A program made the position numbers and the translations under genes. Positions 43,350 to 51,121 of a stretch of 64,000 nucleotides of DNA are shown here, piece after piece. Origin of the DNA: Paenibacillus_D sp047238105 (GTDB lineage: Bacteria; Bacillota; Bacilli; Paenibacillales; Paenibacillaceae); the NCBI RefSeq assembly GCF_047238105.1, contig NZ_JBDFMD010000001.1, positions 7,192,001 to 7,256,000 on the forward strand, given 5' to 3'. The notes below the pieces were generated by a model. That model saw nothing but the letters and a program-made list of their open reading frames with translations, had not been told where the DNA came from and did no database searches. The stretch's first letter is position 1; each line of letters opens with the position of its first letter.

Positions 43350-43937
43350 ATGAAAAATACATCACATACCGCTAATGACATTCTGGCTTGTGCGCGTTCC
43401 CTGATCATCTCTGGCGGCTATAACGGTTTTAGCTATGCCGATATCGCTAAAGTCGTGGGGATTCGAAAGGCGAGCATTCATCACCATTTCCCGAACAAAG
43501 TCGACCTGGTCACCACACTGGTTGCACGGTACCGGGAAGAAGCTAAGTCGGGAATGGCGAACCTCGAGCTTCAAACACCCGAACCCCTCGAACAGCTTCA
43601 ACGCTACACAGGCTATTGGGAAGCCTGCATCATGGATGCCAGCGCTCCGTTCTGTATCTGCGCGCTGTTGGCCAGCCAGATCCCCGACCTGCCCGAGGAA
43701 GTTGTTCTAGAGGTCCGGGCGCATTTTCAATCCTTGTCTGCATGGTTGACCTCGGTGTTGGAGCGCGGCGAGCGGCAAGGGCAAGTTCAACTGAAGAGTC
43801 CCCCTCATGCGGAGGCCGAAGCGTTCATGGCGACGGTTCACGGGGCGATGCTATCGGCGCGGGCCTATGGCGATCCGAAGATATTCGGCTTCGTGACACG
43901 CCCGCTCCTGGAGCGACTCGCTCCGCGCCCTGTCTAA
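43350..43937 (+). CDS. TetR-family regulator, possibly leaderless mRNA
   Basis: 195 residues; helix-turn-helix at GGYNGFSYADIAKVVGIRKASIHHHFPNKVDLV, and a C-terminal domain with CICALLASQIPDLPEEV typical of the AcrR/NemR-like group sensing electrophiles. The ATG coincides with the predicted +1 of its promoter and there is no canonical ribosome site (only AGGTAG nine bases before). It probably represses itself and the downstream membrane-protein and peroxiredoxin-like genes. Confidence 0.88.
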   Translation: MKNTSHTANDILACARSLIISGGYNGFSYADIAKVVGIRKASIHHHFPNKVDLVTTLVARYREEAKSGMANLELQTPEPLEQLQRYTGYWEACIMDASAPFCICALLASQIPDLPEEVVLEVRAHFQSLSAWLTSVLERGERQGQVQLKSPPHAEAEAFMATVHGAMLSARAYGDPKIFGFVTRPLLERLAPRPV

Positions 43938-44026
43938 CACCTTGCATTATCTCATCACAATAGGAGGCTAAGTATTTATCGGAGCAGTACAGATAACTTG
44001 TCTTTAAAGACCGGAAGGAGTCATGT

Positions 44027-44545
44027 ATGTTTGGCATTTCACCTCTAGGCTGGGTCCATACGCTGAGCAGCGTCCCTGCCATTCCATTGGCTGTTTATAT
44101 GTTTGTACGCCACGGACGCATTGTGCCGCGGTCAAAGGCCGGTGTCGTATACTTCATCTCGATGCTGGTCGGCGCTGTGACAGTATTCCCTATCGCCAAG
44201 CAGACGGTCAGCCTTGCCATTGGCACAGCAACGATCCTGCTGCTGCTCGCCGGGTACGGGATCGGACTTATGAAAGGAATTGGGCGGGCAGGCAAGTATC
44301 TCGAAACCATCTTTCTCAGCCTGACTGCATTTCTGCTGATGACGCCGACGGTCACCGAGATTCTAACCCGTGTCCCTAACGGCAATCCTATCGTTACCGA
44401 TCTGAACTCGCCGATTCTCCTCGGCGCTCAAGGCAGTCTTCTTGTTATTCTTATTGTTGGCATGACAGCACAAATGATCCATCTGAGACGGCAAGCGCGA
44501 ACCGTGGCTTTCACTAAGCCAGTCAAGCTGTCTGCCGAGGGATAA
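44027..44545 (+). CDS. Small membrane protein, unknown family
   Basis: 172 residues with four to five hydrophobic helices (WVHTLSSVPAIPLAVYMFV; VVYFISMLVGAVTVFPIA; SLAIGTATILLLLAGYGIGL; a segment near 95; LLVILIVGMTAQM near 140). GGAAGGAG precedes ATG 44027. It lies between the TetR and peroxiredoxin-like genes, which suggests regulation by that TetR. Function unknown. Confidence 0.68.
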   Translation: MFGISPLGWVHTLSSVPAIPLAVYMFVRHGRIVPRSKAGVVYFISMLVGAVTVFPIAKQTVSLAIGTATILLLLAGYGIGLMKGIGRAGKYLETIFLSLTAFLLMTPTVTEILTRVPNGNPIVTDLNSPILLGAQGSLLVILIVGMTAQMIHLRRQARTVAFTKPVKLSAEG

Positions 44546-44560
44546 AGAGAGGGGCACAAT

Positions 44561-45202
44561 ATGTCATTAACACAAGCATTAGAGGAAGCAAAACAAGCAT
44601 TTAACGCACATACCCCTATGGAGATTCAAACGGCCATGTTCCGTCAGATCCGAGAGCAGCAGGAATCCGGTATCATATACGGACGACAGGAGGGAGAGAA
44701 GGCCAGGGATTTCACCCTTAAAAATGCATTAGATGAATCGGTTCACCTCTATGATGAACTGTCCAAAGGACCTGTAGTCCTGACTTTCTACCGCGGCGGC
44801 TGGTGCCCGTTCTGCAATACACAGCTTAAGGCTTATCAGAAGATCCTGCCGGATATCCAAGCCTTGGGGGGCCAATTGATTGCGGTCAGTCCGCAAAGTC
44901 CCGACAATACGCTTTCCCAGCAGGAGAAAGAAGAACTGACCTTCCAGGTTCTGAGCGATGCCAACGGTCTCGTGGCCGCTTTCTATAACATCCTATACGA
45001 CGTCCCGGATTACATCCAGGACATGATGAAACAAGCGGGCATGGATCTGGCGGAATACAACGCGATGAACCGCTGGATCCTGCCGATTCCTTCGACCTTT
45101 ATGATCGACGAATCCGCCATCATCCGCTCCGCCTATGTGAATCCAGACTTTATGCAACGGCTGGATTCGGAAATTATATTACATGAACTGAAAAAGCTTT
45201 AA
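44561..45202 (+). CDS. Peroxiredoxin-like (AhpC/TSA) protein
   Basis: 213 residues with an N-terminal helical extension, then a thioredoxin fold whose active site FYRGGWCPFCNTQLKAY carries CxxC. GQLIAVSPQSPD and PSTFMIDESAIIRSAYVNPD are typical of this peroxiredoxin-like group. It should reduce peroxides or electrophiles in the cytosol. It is 15 bases after the membrane-protein gene, behind GAGAGGGG. Confidence 0.88.
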   Translation: MSLTQALEEAKQAFNAHTPMEIQTAMFRQIREQQESGIIYGRQEGEKARDFTLKNALDESVHLYDELSKGPVVLTFYRGGWCPFCNTQLKAYQKILPDIQALGGQLIAVSPQSPDNTLSQQEKEELTFQVLSDANGLVAAFYNILYDVPDYIQDMMKQAGMDLAEYNAMNRWILPIPSTFMIDESAIIRSAYVNPDFMQRLDSEIILHELKKL

Positions 45203-45219
45203 AAACGGCTGAATGCCAT

Positions 45220-45254
45220 CAGCCCGCTTCCGTTAAATTAAAGGAAGCGGGCTG
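45220..45254. terminator. Strong hairpin between convergent genes
   Basis: A twelve-bp perfect stem CAGCCCGCTTCC (45220-45231) with GGAAGCGGGCTG (45243-45254), loop of 11. No long T-tract follows on either strand, so it may be a weak terminator or an mRNA end-protecting stem. Confidence 0.5.
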
Positions 45255-45316
45255 AACGCGTTCACCAACATGGGAGACCAGAGAGGATCAACTCAGTTTG
45301 CGGGTTGACTGCCTCG

Positions 45317-45796
45317 TTAATCACGAGTGGCCGAGACGTCCACCTGTTGTCGTGTAGAACTATTGATCCGGTTATACAAATTGACCGTAGCAATCCCTAT
45401 AATGAGTGTAGCCAGCGCGTCTTCATCATAGTGACGGGAGGCCTCTTGATACACGTGGTCCGGTACCGGGTCGGTCGAGCCGTGAAGACAGGTCATCGAT
45501 TCGCTAAGTGCCAGGGCTGCGCGTTCCGCATCGGTGAAGTTTGACGCCTCACGCCACGCGGATACAACGAAGAGCCGTTCCGCTGATTCTCCTGCGTTTA
45601 TCGCATTACGGGAATGCAGATCCACGCAGACGCTATCACCATTGATTTGGCTGGCGCGCAGGTAAGCAAGGAATAAGGTGCGGGCCGGCAAAGCATTTTT
45701 TTCTGCTGACGCAAATATCGCTTTGCCTAAGTATTGCAAAGATTGGCCCACTTCCGGCAAACTCATAATAGGGTTGCTCATTCTGGATGGTTGCAT
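45317..45796 (-). CDS. AhpD/carboxymuconolactone decarboxylase-like protein lacking one active-site Cys
   Basis: 159 residues of the CMD/AhpD fold. The usual active site is CxxC in a LRASQINGCxxCxDxHS context; here LRASQINGDSVCVDLHSRNA has Asp54 in place of the first Cys, keeping Cys57 and His61. Classic thiol peroxidase chemistry is therefore doubtful. It is divergent from an ECF41-type sigma gene and its promoter TGTCACA-N16-CGTC is an ECF41 type, so it is the COE partner expected for that sigma group. Confidence 0.88.
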   Translation of the reverse strand: MQPSRMSNPIMSLPEVGQSLQYLGKAIFASAEKNALPARTLFLAYLRASQINGDSVCVDLHSRNAINAGESAERLFVVSAWREASNFTDAERAALALSESMTCLHGSTDPVPDHVYQEASRHYDEDALATLIIGIATVNLYNRINSSTRQQVDVSATRD

Positions 45797-45860
45797 AAGA
45801 AACGCTCTCCTTTGTAGTTAAGTTGATTTAGAAGCCTTCTATTTTGCTTCTCACTGAAAT

Positions 45861-45887
45861 GACGTAGAGGAGGGGGGAAGTGTGACA
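45861..45887 (-). promoter_or_regulatory. ECF41-type promoter of the AhpD-like gene
   Basis: Read on the minus strand: TGTCACA (45887-45881), 16-bp spacer, CGTC (45864-45861). This equals the published ECF41 consensus in both boxes and spacing. Confidence 0.82.
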
Positions 45888-45907
45888 AATCACGATTTTG
45901 GGACAAT

Positions 45908-45934
45908 TGTCACCTCGATTGATTTCCGTTCGTC
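45908..45934 (+). promoter_or_regulatory. ECF41-type promoter of the sigma factor gene
   Basis: TGTCACC (45908-45914), 16-bp spacer, CGTC (45931-45934); one mismatch to the ECF41 consensus. It lies 54 bases before ATG 45988 and implies autoregulation. Confidence 0.75.
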
Positions 45935-45987
45935 AGTATAGTAGGGAAGCTATGTGTGTAACAGTAAAGATAGGAGAATGCATTTGT

Positions 45988-46821
45988 ATGGAAGAACAAT
46001 TCGAATCGCACCGGAATCATTTGCTGGCTGTGGCTTATCGTATGCTCGGCTCAAGGACAGAAGCGGAGGATGCTGTACAAGAAGCGTGGCTGCGACTTCA
46101 TCGTTCAGATCGAAGCCAGATCGATAATGCAGGAGGGTGGCTGACCACTGTCGTTTCACGAATATGCCTCGACATGCTACGGTCGAAAAAAGCCAGACGC
46201 GAGGAATTTTTAGACGAACTGTTGCTTGCGAATATAGAGGATCGGTCCAATCCCGAACACGAGACGCTTATGGCCGATTCTGTCGGGGTTGCCCTGCTCA
46301 TGGTACTAAGCAAGCTGAACCCGCCGGAGCGCATTGCCTTCGTGCTGCATGACATCTTTGCTATGCCTTTCCGTGAACTGGCACCGATTATAGGGAAATC
46401 TGAGCTTGCCACTAGAAAGCTTGCAAGCCGGGCACGCCAAAAGGTGAGAGGAAGAGAAGAGCATACCCATGCTGATTTGGGACGTCAGCGAACGCTGGTG
46501 GACGCTTTCCTGGCTGCAGCATACAAAGGGGATTTAGAGGAGCTGGTAAAGGCCTTGGATCCGGAAGTGGTGCTTCGAGATGACCGCGAACGTGGCACCA
46601 TAATTGAGACCAAGGGAGCTATTGCGTTGGCCAAGAAAGTAGCGGGACGTGCCAAACCGGCTCAGGTTGCACTTGTAGGCGGAAGGATTGGAGCTGTTAC
46701 AGCACCGGGAGGGAAGTTGCTTTATGTGATTCAATTCACGTTAAGGGACGGGAAAATCGCGGAGGTCGACTTAATTTCCAGGCCCTCACGACTTGCACAG
46801 CTTGAGATTTCTATGTTGTAG
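45988..46821 (+). CDS. ECF41/SigJ-type RNA polymerase sigma factor
   Basis: 277 residues from ATG 45988 (AGGAGA ten bases upstream; the frame extends to TTG 45898 without similarity and across the promoter). Sigma region 2 is LAVAYRMLGSRTEAEDAVQEAWLRLH; region 4 is PPERIAFVLHDIFAMPFRELAPIIGKSELATRKLASRARQKV. A SnoaL-like C-terminal extension (about 175-277) is the fused regulatory domain of the ECF41 group, acting in place of a separate anti-sigma factor. The classical NPDKV-type end is not obvious. Both its own and the divergent gene's promoters match ECF41. Confidence 0.9.
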   Translation: MEEQFESHRNHLLAVAYRMLGSRTEAEDAVQEAWLRLHRSDRSQIDNAGGWLTTVVSRICLDMLRSKKARREEFLDELLLANIEDRSNPEHETLMADSVGVALLMVLSKLNPPERIAFVLHDIFAMPFRELAPIIGKSELATRKLASRARQKVRGREEHTHADLGRQRTLVDAFLAAAYKGDLEELVKALDPEVVLRDDRERGTIIETKGAIALAKKVAGRAKPAQVALVGGRIGAVTAPGGKLLYVIQFTLRDGKIAEVDLISRPSRLAQLEISML

Positions 46822-46865
46822 AGCATTAGATCTTTAGAAGAGTTTATATTATAATTAAAGAATAT

Positions 46866-46893
46866 AATTATATAATACATGGAGGTCCTCCAT
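46866..46893 (+). promoter_or_regulatory. arsR leader: AATTATATAA site and hairpin over the ribosome site
   Basis: AATTATATAA (46866-46875) recurs before pstS and, as GATTATATAGG, before the second arsR. The 15-bp palindrome ATGGAGGTCCTCCAT (46879-46893) contains the GGAGG for ATG 46894 and could fold into a 6-bp stem that hides it. Confidence 0.5.
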
Positions 46894-47220
46894 ATGGATA
46901 CTATAGATACAATGGCTGAAACATTTAAACTGCTGGGCGACAAGTCACGATTAACCATTTTGGGGCTGCTGAAGGAGCGAGAGCTTTGTGTCTGCAATCT
47001 TGTCGATATCATGCAGATGTCACAGCCTAGCATTAGCCAGCATTTGAGAAAAATGAAAACCGGCGGGCTGCTGAACGAATACCGGCGGGGCAAGTGGGTG
47101 TATTACTCCCTTAACGTTCAAGATAAGCCCTATGTCATGGACGTCCTGGAGAGCCTCCCTTCCCAATCCGATAAGGTGGAGTGGCTGGATCAACAATTAG
47201 CCGCTACCGTTTGCGACTAG
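46894..47220 (+). CDS. arsR: ArsR-family arsenic-type repressor
   Basis: 108 residues from ATG 46894 (GGAGG correctly spaced; ATG 46879 is too early). LGDKSRLTILGLLKERELCVCNLVDIM carries the C32-x-C34 pair of the helix-3 arsenite/antimonite site, and QPSISQHLRKMKTGGLL is the recognition helix. The gene ends tail to tail with the response regulator, the two stops sharing one CTAG (47217-47220). It is 31% to 50% similar by eye to the second arsR at 53377, with which it frames the Pst genes. Confidence 0.88.
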   Translation: MDTIDTMAETFKLLGDKSRLTILGLLKERELCVCNLVDIMQMSQPSISQHLRKMKTGGLLNEYRRGKWVYYSLNVQDKPYVMDVLESLPSQSDKVEWLDQQLAATVCD

Positions 47221-47945
47221 CTGCTTTCACTTCTCAATTGACACCAGGATCCATTGCAGACATAGCGATAGCCTTTGCCGCGAATGGACTCGATGCGAAT
47301 CTTTTCTTTGAATCGCTCCAGCCGCCGCCGTAAGGTGCTGATATGAACATCTACAGTGCTTTGCCCGCCTGAATAATCGTTCCCCCAAACTTTGCGTATC
47401 AGGTGCTCTCTCGACACGATCGTGCCCGGTTGACTGGCAAGATTGAGGAACAATTCGTACTCCTTTGGCCGTAACGGGGCCGTCTCGCCTGTGATTTCAA
47501 TCGCCGGCAGTTCAGGGCGGACAATAACTCCCCCTGCTTCGCCATTGGAATCCTGCTTCAATCTTTTGAAGTTGCCGGCTCGTGTAAGGAGGTTGGAAGT
47601 CCGCGCAAGGAACTCTCTCACACCAAACGGCTTGGCCAGGTAGTCATCGGCTCCTGCGGCCAGCCCCTCGATGATCGTCGATTCCTGGTCACAGGCGGAG
47701 AGGATCAATACAGGCACACGCAGAGTACGAGACCGAAGAGCTCTTAACAACTCCAATCCAACCCGTTCTCCGCCTATCCATATGTTCATAATGATCAGAT
47801 CATATCCTCGCTCCGTCAGCTTGCGGTAACCATCTTCTTCTGATGAAGCAACATCAAGCCGATAGCTTCCCTCTTGTTCAAACAAGTACTCGATTAATGA
47901 TACGAAGGATGGGTTATCTTCAACCAATAGAACGTTATACCTCAT
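47217..47945 (-). CDS. OmpR/PhoB-type orphan response regulator without phosphoacceptor Asp
   Basis: From ATG 47945 (AGGTGG eight bases upstream) 242 residues. The receiver keeps E9-D10 and a KPF Lys, but the phosphoacceptor position reads LIIMN54IW where Asp is expected (LIILDI in relatives). The C-terminal winged helix (LRPKEYELFLNLASQPGTIVSREHLIRKVW, then STVDVHISTLRRRLE and GKGYRY) is intact. No kinase gene is near. It is transcribed away from pstS and probably controls it in a phosphorylation-independent way. Confidence 0.9.
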   Translation of the reverse strand: MRYNVLLVEDNPSFVSLIEYLFEQEGSYRLDVASSEEDGYRKLTERGYDLIIMNIWIGGERVGLELLRALRSRTLRVPVLILSACDQESTIIEGLAAGADDYLAKPFGVREFLARTSNLLTRAGNFKRLKQDSNGEAGGVIVRPELPAIEITGETAPLRPKEYELFLNLASQPGTIVSREHLIRKVWGNDYSGGQSTVDVHISTLRRRLERFKEKIRIESIRGKGYRYVCNGSWCQLRSESS

Positions 47946-48137
47946 GGCTGATACCACCTTTCAGGCATTATCTTAATTAATACATAATTATATTATTATA
48001 TATCAATTAAAGAATCAAGCCTTAAATAACCCGCAAAGAATTTACAAAAGTGCATTGGAAATTTAACATTCCCCAAACATATAAGACTTATGATCGCATT
48101 GTGACTTAATTATATAACAATATGGGGAGTGGGTAAT
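47946..48137. promoter_or_regulatory. Divergent control region between the regulator and pstS
   Basis: Very AT-rich. It contains ATAATTATAT near 47982 and AATTATATAA (48108-48117), the latter identical to the site before arsR. TTTACA (48041) and TTAACA (48063) stand 22 bp apart, two of the units expected in a PhoP-type box of 11-bp repeats, but the middle unit is absent. Confidence 0.45.
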
Positions 48138-49148
48138 GTGTTTAAAAAAGCAGTAGGGGTCGGGTTATTAATCGCAGCAGTATCCGTAACAGCAGCTTGT
48201 GGATCAGGTACTTCAAATGAAGGTGGCAACACTGGTGCTGCGCAGGGGCCATCCAATGTGCAAAATGAGACAACAAACCAACCGCCAGTCGAAGAAACAC
48301 CGAGTATGAGCGGGCAGATTGAAATCGATGGTTCCAGTACCGTTTTCCCATTAATGGAAGCCGTTGCCGAAGAATTCAGCAAAGAATATAAAGATGTCCG
48401 GGTGCCGGTAGGCGTATCTGGAACCGGGGGCGGGTTCAAACGGTTCTGCGCTGGCGAAACGGATATCAGCAATGCCTCCCGTCCGATCAAGGCTGAAGAG
48501 GCTGAAGCATGTGAGGCCGCAGGCGTTGAATTTATCGAGTTGAAAGCAACCTATGACGGTATTTCTGTTGTGCTTAACCCTGCAAATGACTGGGTGGATC
48601 ATTTTACCGTAGAAGAGCTGAACGCCATCTTCAAACCGGACAGCACCGTAGTCAATTGGTCCGATGTTCGTCCGGAATGGCCAAGCGAGAGAATCGAAAT
48701 GTTCGTACCAGGGGCGGATTCCGGAACATTCGATTACTTCACGGAAGTAATCAATGGCAAGTCCCAGGAAAGCCGCAATGACAGCCAGATTTCGTTCAGC
48801 GAAGATGACAATGTATTGGTTCAAGGCGTGGCGGGAAGCAAAAATGGTATTGGCTACTTCGGACTGGCCTACTACGAAGAAAATCAAGACAAGCTGAGAG
48901 ATGTCGCAATTGTCAACAAAGAAGGCAATGCTGTGCTTCCTTCGGAAGAAACGGTGATGGATCAAAGCTATAACCCGCTCGGTCGCCCGCTCTTCATTTA
49001 CGTCAAGAAAAGCGCTTATGAGGAGCGTCCGGAAGTAGAAACCTTCGCAAAATACTTCATGGACAATACCAATGAGCTTGCCGCTGAGGTAGGCTATATC
49101 CCGCTGCCAGAGGACATGCTGGCTGAAGAAAAGGCTAAGCTGCAATAA
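48138..49148 (+). CDS. pstS: Phosphate-binding lipoprotein PstS
   Basis: 336 residues from GTG 48138 (GGGGAG at 48124-48129; GTG 48129 is too close). Lipobox VTAACGS (Cys21) and an acidic/Gln-Asn linker precede the PstS fold: IEIDGSSTVFPLMEAVAEEF, SGTGGGFKRFCAGETDISNASRPIK and ADSGTFDYF supply phosphate contacts. It captures phosphate outside the membrane. Such proteins discriminate strongly against arsenate, which fits its place between two arsR genes. Confidence 0.93.
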   Translation: MFKKAVGVGLLIAAVSVTAACGSGTSNEGGNTGAAQGPSNVQNETTNQPPVEETPSMSGQIEIDGSSTVFPLMEAVAEEFSKEYKDVRVPVGVSGTGGGFKRFCAGETDISNASRPIKAEEAEACEAAGVEFIELKATYDGISVVLNPANDWVDHFTVEELNAIFKPDSTVVNWSDVRPEWPSERIEMFVPGADSGTFDYFTEVINGKSQESRNDSQISFSEDDNVLVQGVAGSKNGIGYFGLAYYEENQDKLRDVAIVNKEGNAVLPSEETVMDQSYNPLGRPLFIYVKKSAYEERPEVETFAKYFMDNTNELAAEVGYIPLPEDMLAEEKAKLQ

Positions 49149-49190
49149 GCATGTTGTAACAGAGTGAATAAAACTTACACACGCAAGATG

Positions 49191-49217
49191 GGTCCCTCGT
49201 TCTCTTGGGGGACCTTT
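49191..49217 (+). terminator. Attenuator-like hairpin after pstS
   Basis: GGTCCC (49191-49196) pairs with GGGACC (49209-49214), followed only by TTT. It could reduce read-through so that PstS is made in excess over the membrane parts. Confidence 0.45.
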
Positions 49218-49257
49218 GCCTTGAGATTCAGCTTAGCCGTGAGGAGCGTAGAATACT

Positions 49258-50220
49258 TTGAAGACTGAGCCTAACAACTCGCCTAAACCTTCGCATGCGC
49301 CTGTGGGAACATCGCCGTTCAAAAATAAAAGCGGCCAGCCCATGAATTGGCTCATGCCAAAACTGCTCTTTTTGTGCGCGATTATCTCGGTGCTGACGAC
49401 AATCGGCATTGTCTATACCTTGTTGACCGAAACGATTGCTTTTTTTGGTACTGTATCTGTCGTGGAATTTTTCACCGGTACCAAATGGGCCCCCTTGATC
49501 GCCCCGAAAGCATTTGGCGTGCTGCCGCTCTTGGCAGGCACCTTGATGATTACCGTGATCGCCTGCCTGGTGGCGATGCCGATCGGACTGGCCAGTGCGA
49601 TCTATCTGAGCGAATATGCCCCCAGCCGCGTACGAAAAATTGTCAAACCGATTCTGGAAGTGCTGGCTGGGGTGCCAACGATTGTATATGGCTATTTTGC
49701 CCTCAGCTTTGTCACACCGCTTATCCAAGAGGTGTTTGGAACCCTGTTCGGCATGAACGTTTCCATCTTCAATGCGCTCAGTGCAGGTATCGTGGTCGGC
49801 ATCATGATCATCCCGATGATCGCTTCCTTGAGCGAAGATGCAATGCTCGCCGTTCCAAGATCGCTGAGAGACGGGGCTTATGCGCTAGGATCCACCCGGT
49901 TGGAGGTCGCGCTCAAGATTATCGTGCCTGCAGCTTTATCCGGGATTGTAGCCTCCTTTGTATTGGCTTTCTCACGGGCGATAGGGGAGACGATGATCGT
50001 AACCGTAGCGGCCGGATCGACACCCAAGCTGACAGGCAATCCACTGGAGAGCATTCAGACGATGACCGCCTATATCGTACAAGTCAGCTTGGGGGATACG
50101 CCGCACGGGTCGATCGAATACGGGTCGATTTTTGCAGTCGGACTCACCCTGTTTGCGATCACCCTGATCTTGAATCTATTGGCCCAGTATGTTGCCAGAC
50201 GCTTCAGGGAGGAATATTAG
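49258..50220 (+). CDS. pstC: Phosphate ABC permease PstC
   Basis: 320 residues from TTG 49258 behind GAGGAG. The N-terminal tail is Pro/Ser/Asn-rich; six membrane segments and PstC motifs LAGVPTIVYGYFAL, EDAMLAVPRSLRDGAYALGSTRLEVALKIIVPAALSGI and RAIGETMIV follow. It forms the phosphate channel with PstA. The next gene starts directly after its stop. Confidence 0.95.
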   Translation: MKTEPNNSPKPSHAPVGTSPFKNKSGQPMNWLMPKLLFLCAIISVLTTIGIVYTLLTETIAFFGTVSVVEFFTGTKWAPLIAPKAFGVLPLLAGTLMITVIACLVAMPIGLASAIYLSEYAPSRVRKIVKPILEVLAGVPTIVYGYFALSFVTPLIQEVFGTLFGMNVSIFNALSAGIVVGIMIIPMIASLSEDAMLAVPRSLRDGAYALGSTRLEVALKIIVPAALSGIVASFVLAFSRAIGETMIVTVAAGSTPKLTGNPLESIQTMTAYIVQVSLGDTPHGSIEYGSIFAVGLTLFAITLILNLLAQYVARRFREEY

Positions 50221-51108
50221 ATGATGTTTAATGACGACAAGAAAGCGTTGAATCGATCCAGAAGACGTACGGACCTTTATCTGCATCTTATCTTTCTCGC
50301 GAGCACCTCGTTTGGCATCGTCTGTCTGACTGCGCTGATCGTTGATGTGCTGGTCGATGGGCTCGGAGCTTTGTCGCCGCAATTTTTTACGAACTATCCA
50401 TCCAGACGCCCGGCTGAGGCAGGGATCCTCTCCGCAATCGTAGGCACGGGCTACATGGTCGCTCTTATGGCTCCGATTTCTTTGATATTCGGCGTAGGGG
50501 CCGCTATTTATCTGGAGGAGTATGCACCAAAGAATAAGCTGACTCGGCTGGTGCAAGTCAATATCAGTACGCTAGCTGGCGTACCGTCGATAGTGTATGG
50601 CATGCTGGGACTCACTTTGTTTGTGAGAGCAGGCGGATTTGAAGTCCTGGCTATGGGGAGAAGTATTTTGGCAGGTGCCCTCACGATGTCCTTGCTTGTC
50701 CTCCCGATCATTATCGTCTCTGCTCAAGAGGCGATCCGGGCGATCCCGAGATCCCGCCGCGATGCATCCTTCGCGCTGGGCGCCAATAAGTGGCAGACCG
50801 TACAAAAAGCCGTCCTGCCTTCTGCCATTCCTGGCATTTTGACCGGCATTATTTTGGCCTTGTCCAGAGCGATTGGCGAGACAGCGCCATTGATTATGAT
50901 CGGCGCGCTGACATTTGTAGCGTTTCTGCCTGACAATCCGCTGGATCAGTTTACAGTCATGCCGATTCAAATCTACAACTGGGTGTCCAGACCCCAAGCG
51001 GATTTCCATCAGCTGGCTGCCGCAGGGATCATCGTCCTTCTGGCCCTGCTGATCCTGATGAATCTCTCAGCTGTATTGATCCGGAACAAATACCAGAAAA
51101 AAAATTAA
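50221..51108 (+). CDS. pstA: Phosphate ABC permease PstA
   Basis: 295 residues; six membrane segments and PstA motifs STLAGVPSIVYGMLGL, AQEAIRAIPRSRRDASFALGANKWQTVQKAVLPSAIPGI and SRAIGETAPL. GGAGG lies within the end of pstC. Co-transcribed with pstC and pstB. Confidence 0.95.
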   Translation: MMFNDDKKALNRSRRRTDLYLHLIFLASTSFGIVCLTALIVDVLVDGLGALSPQFFTNYPSRRPAEAGILSAIVGTGYMVALMAPISLIFGVGAAIYLEEYAPKNKLTRLVQVNISTLAGVPSIVYGMLGLTLFVRAGGFEVLAMGRSILAGALTMSLLVLPIIIVSAQEAIRAIPRSRRDASFALGANKWQTVQKAVLPSAIPGILTGIILALSRAIGETAPLIMIGALTFVAFLPDNPLDQFTVMPIQIYNWVSRPQADFHQLAAAGIIVLLALLILMNLSAVLIRNKYQKKN

Positions 51109-51121
51109 CGCGGAGGCCGTT

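Noticed and set aside
48041..48068. PhoP-type box before pstS
   Set aside because: Only two TTWACA-like hexamers at 22 bp; the middle repeat is missing, so not called as a PhoP site.
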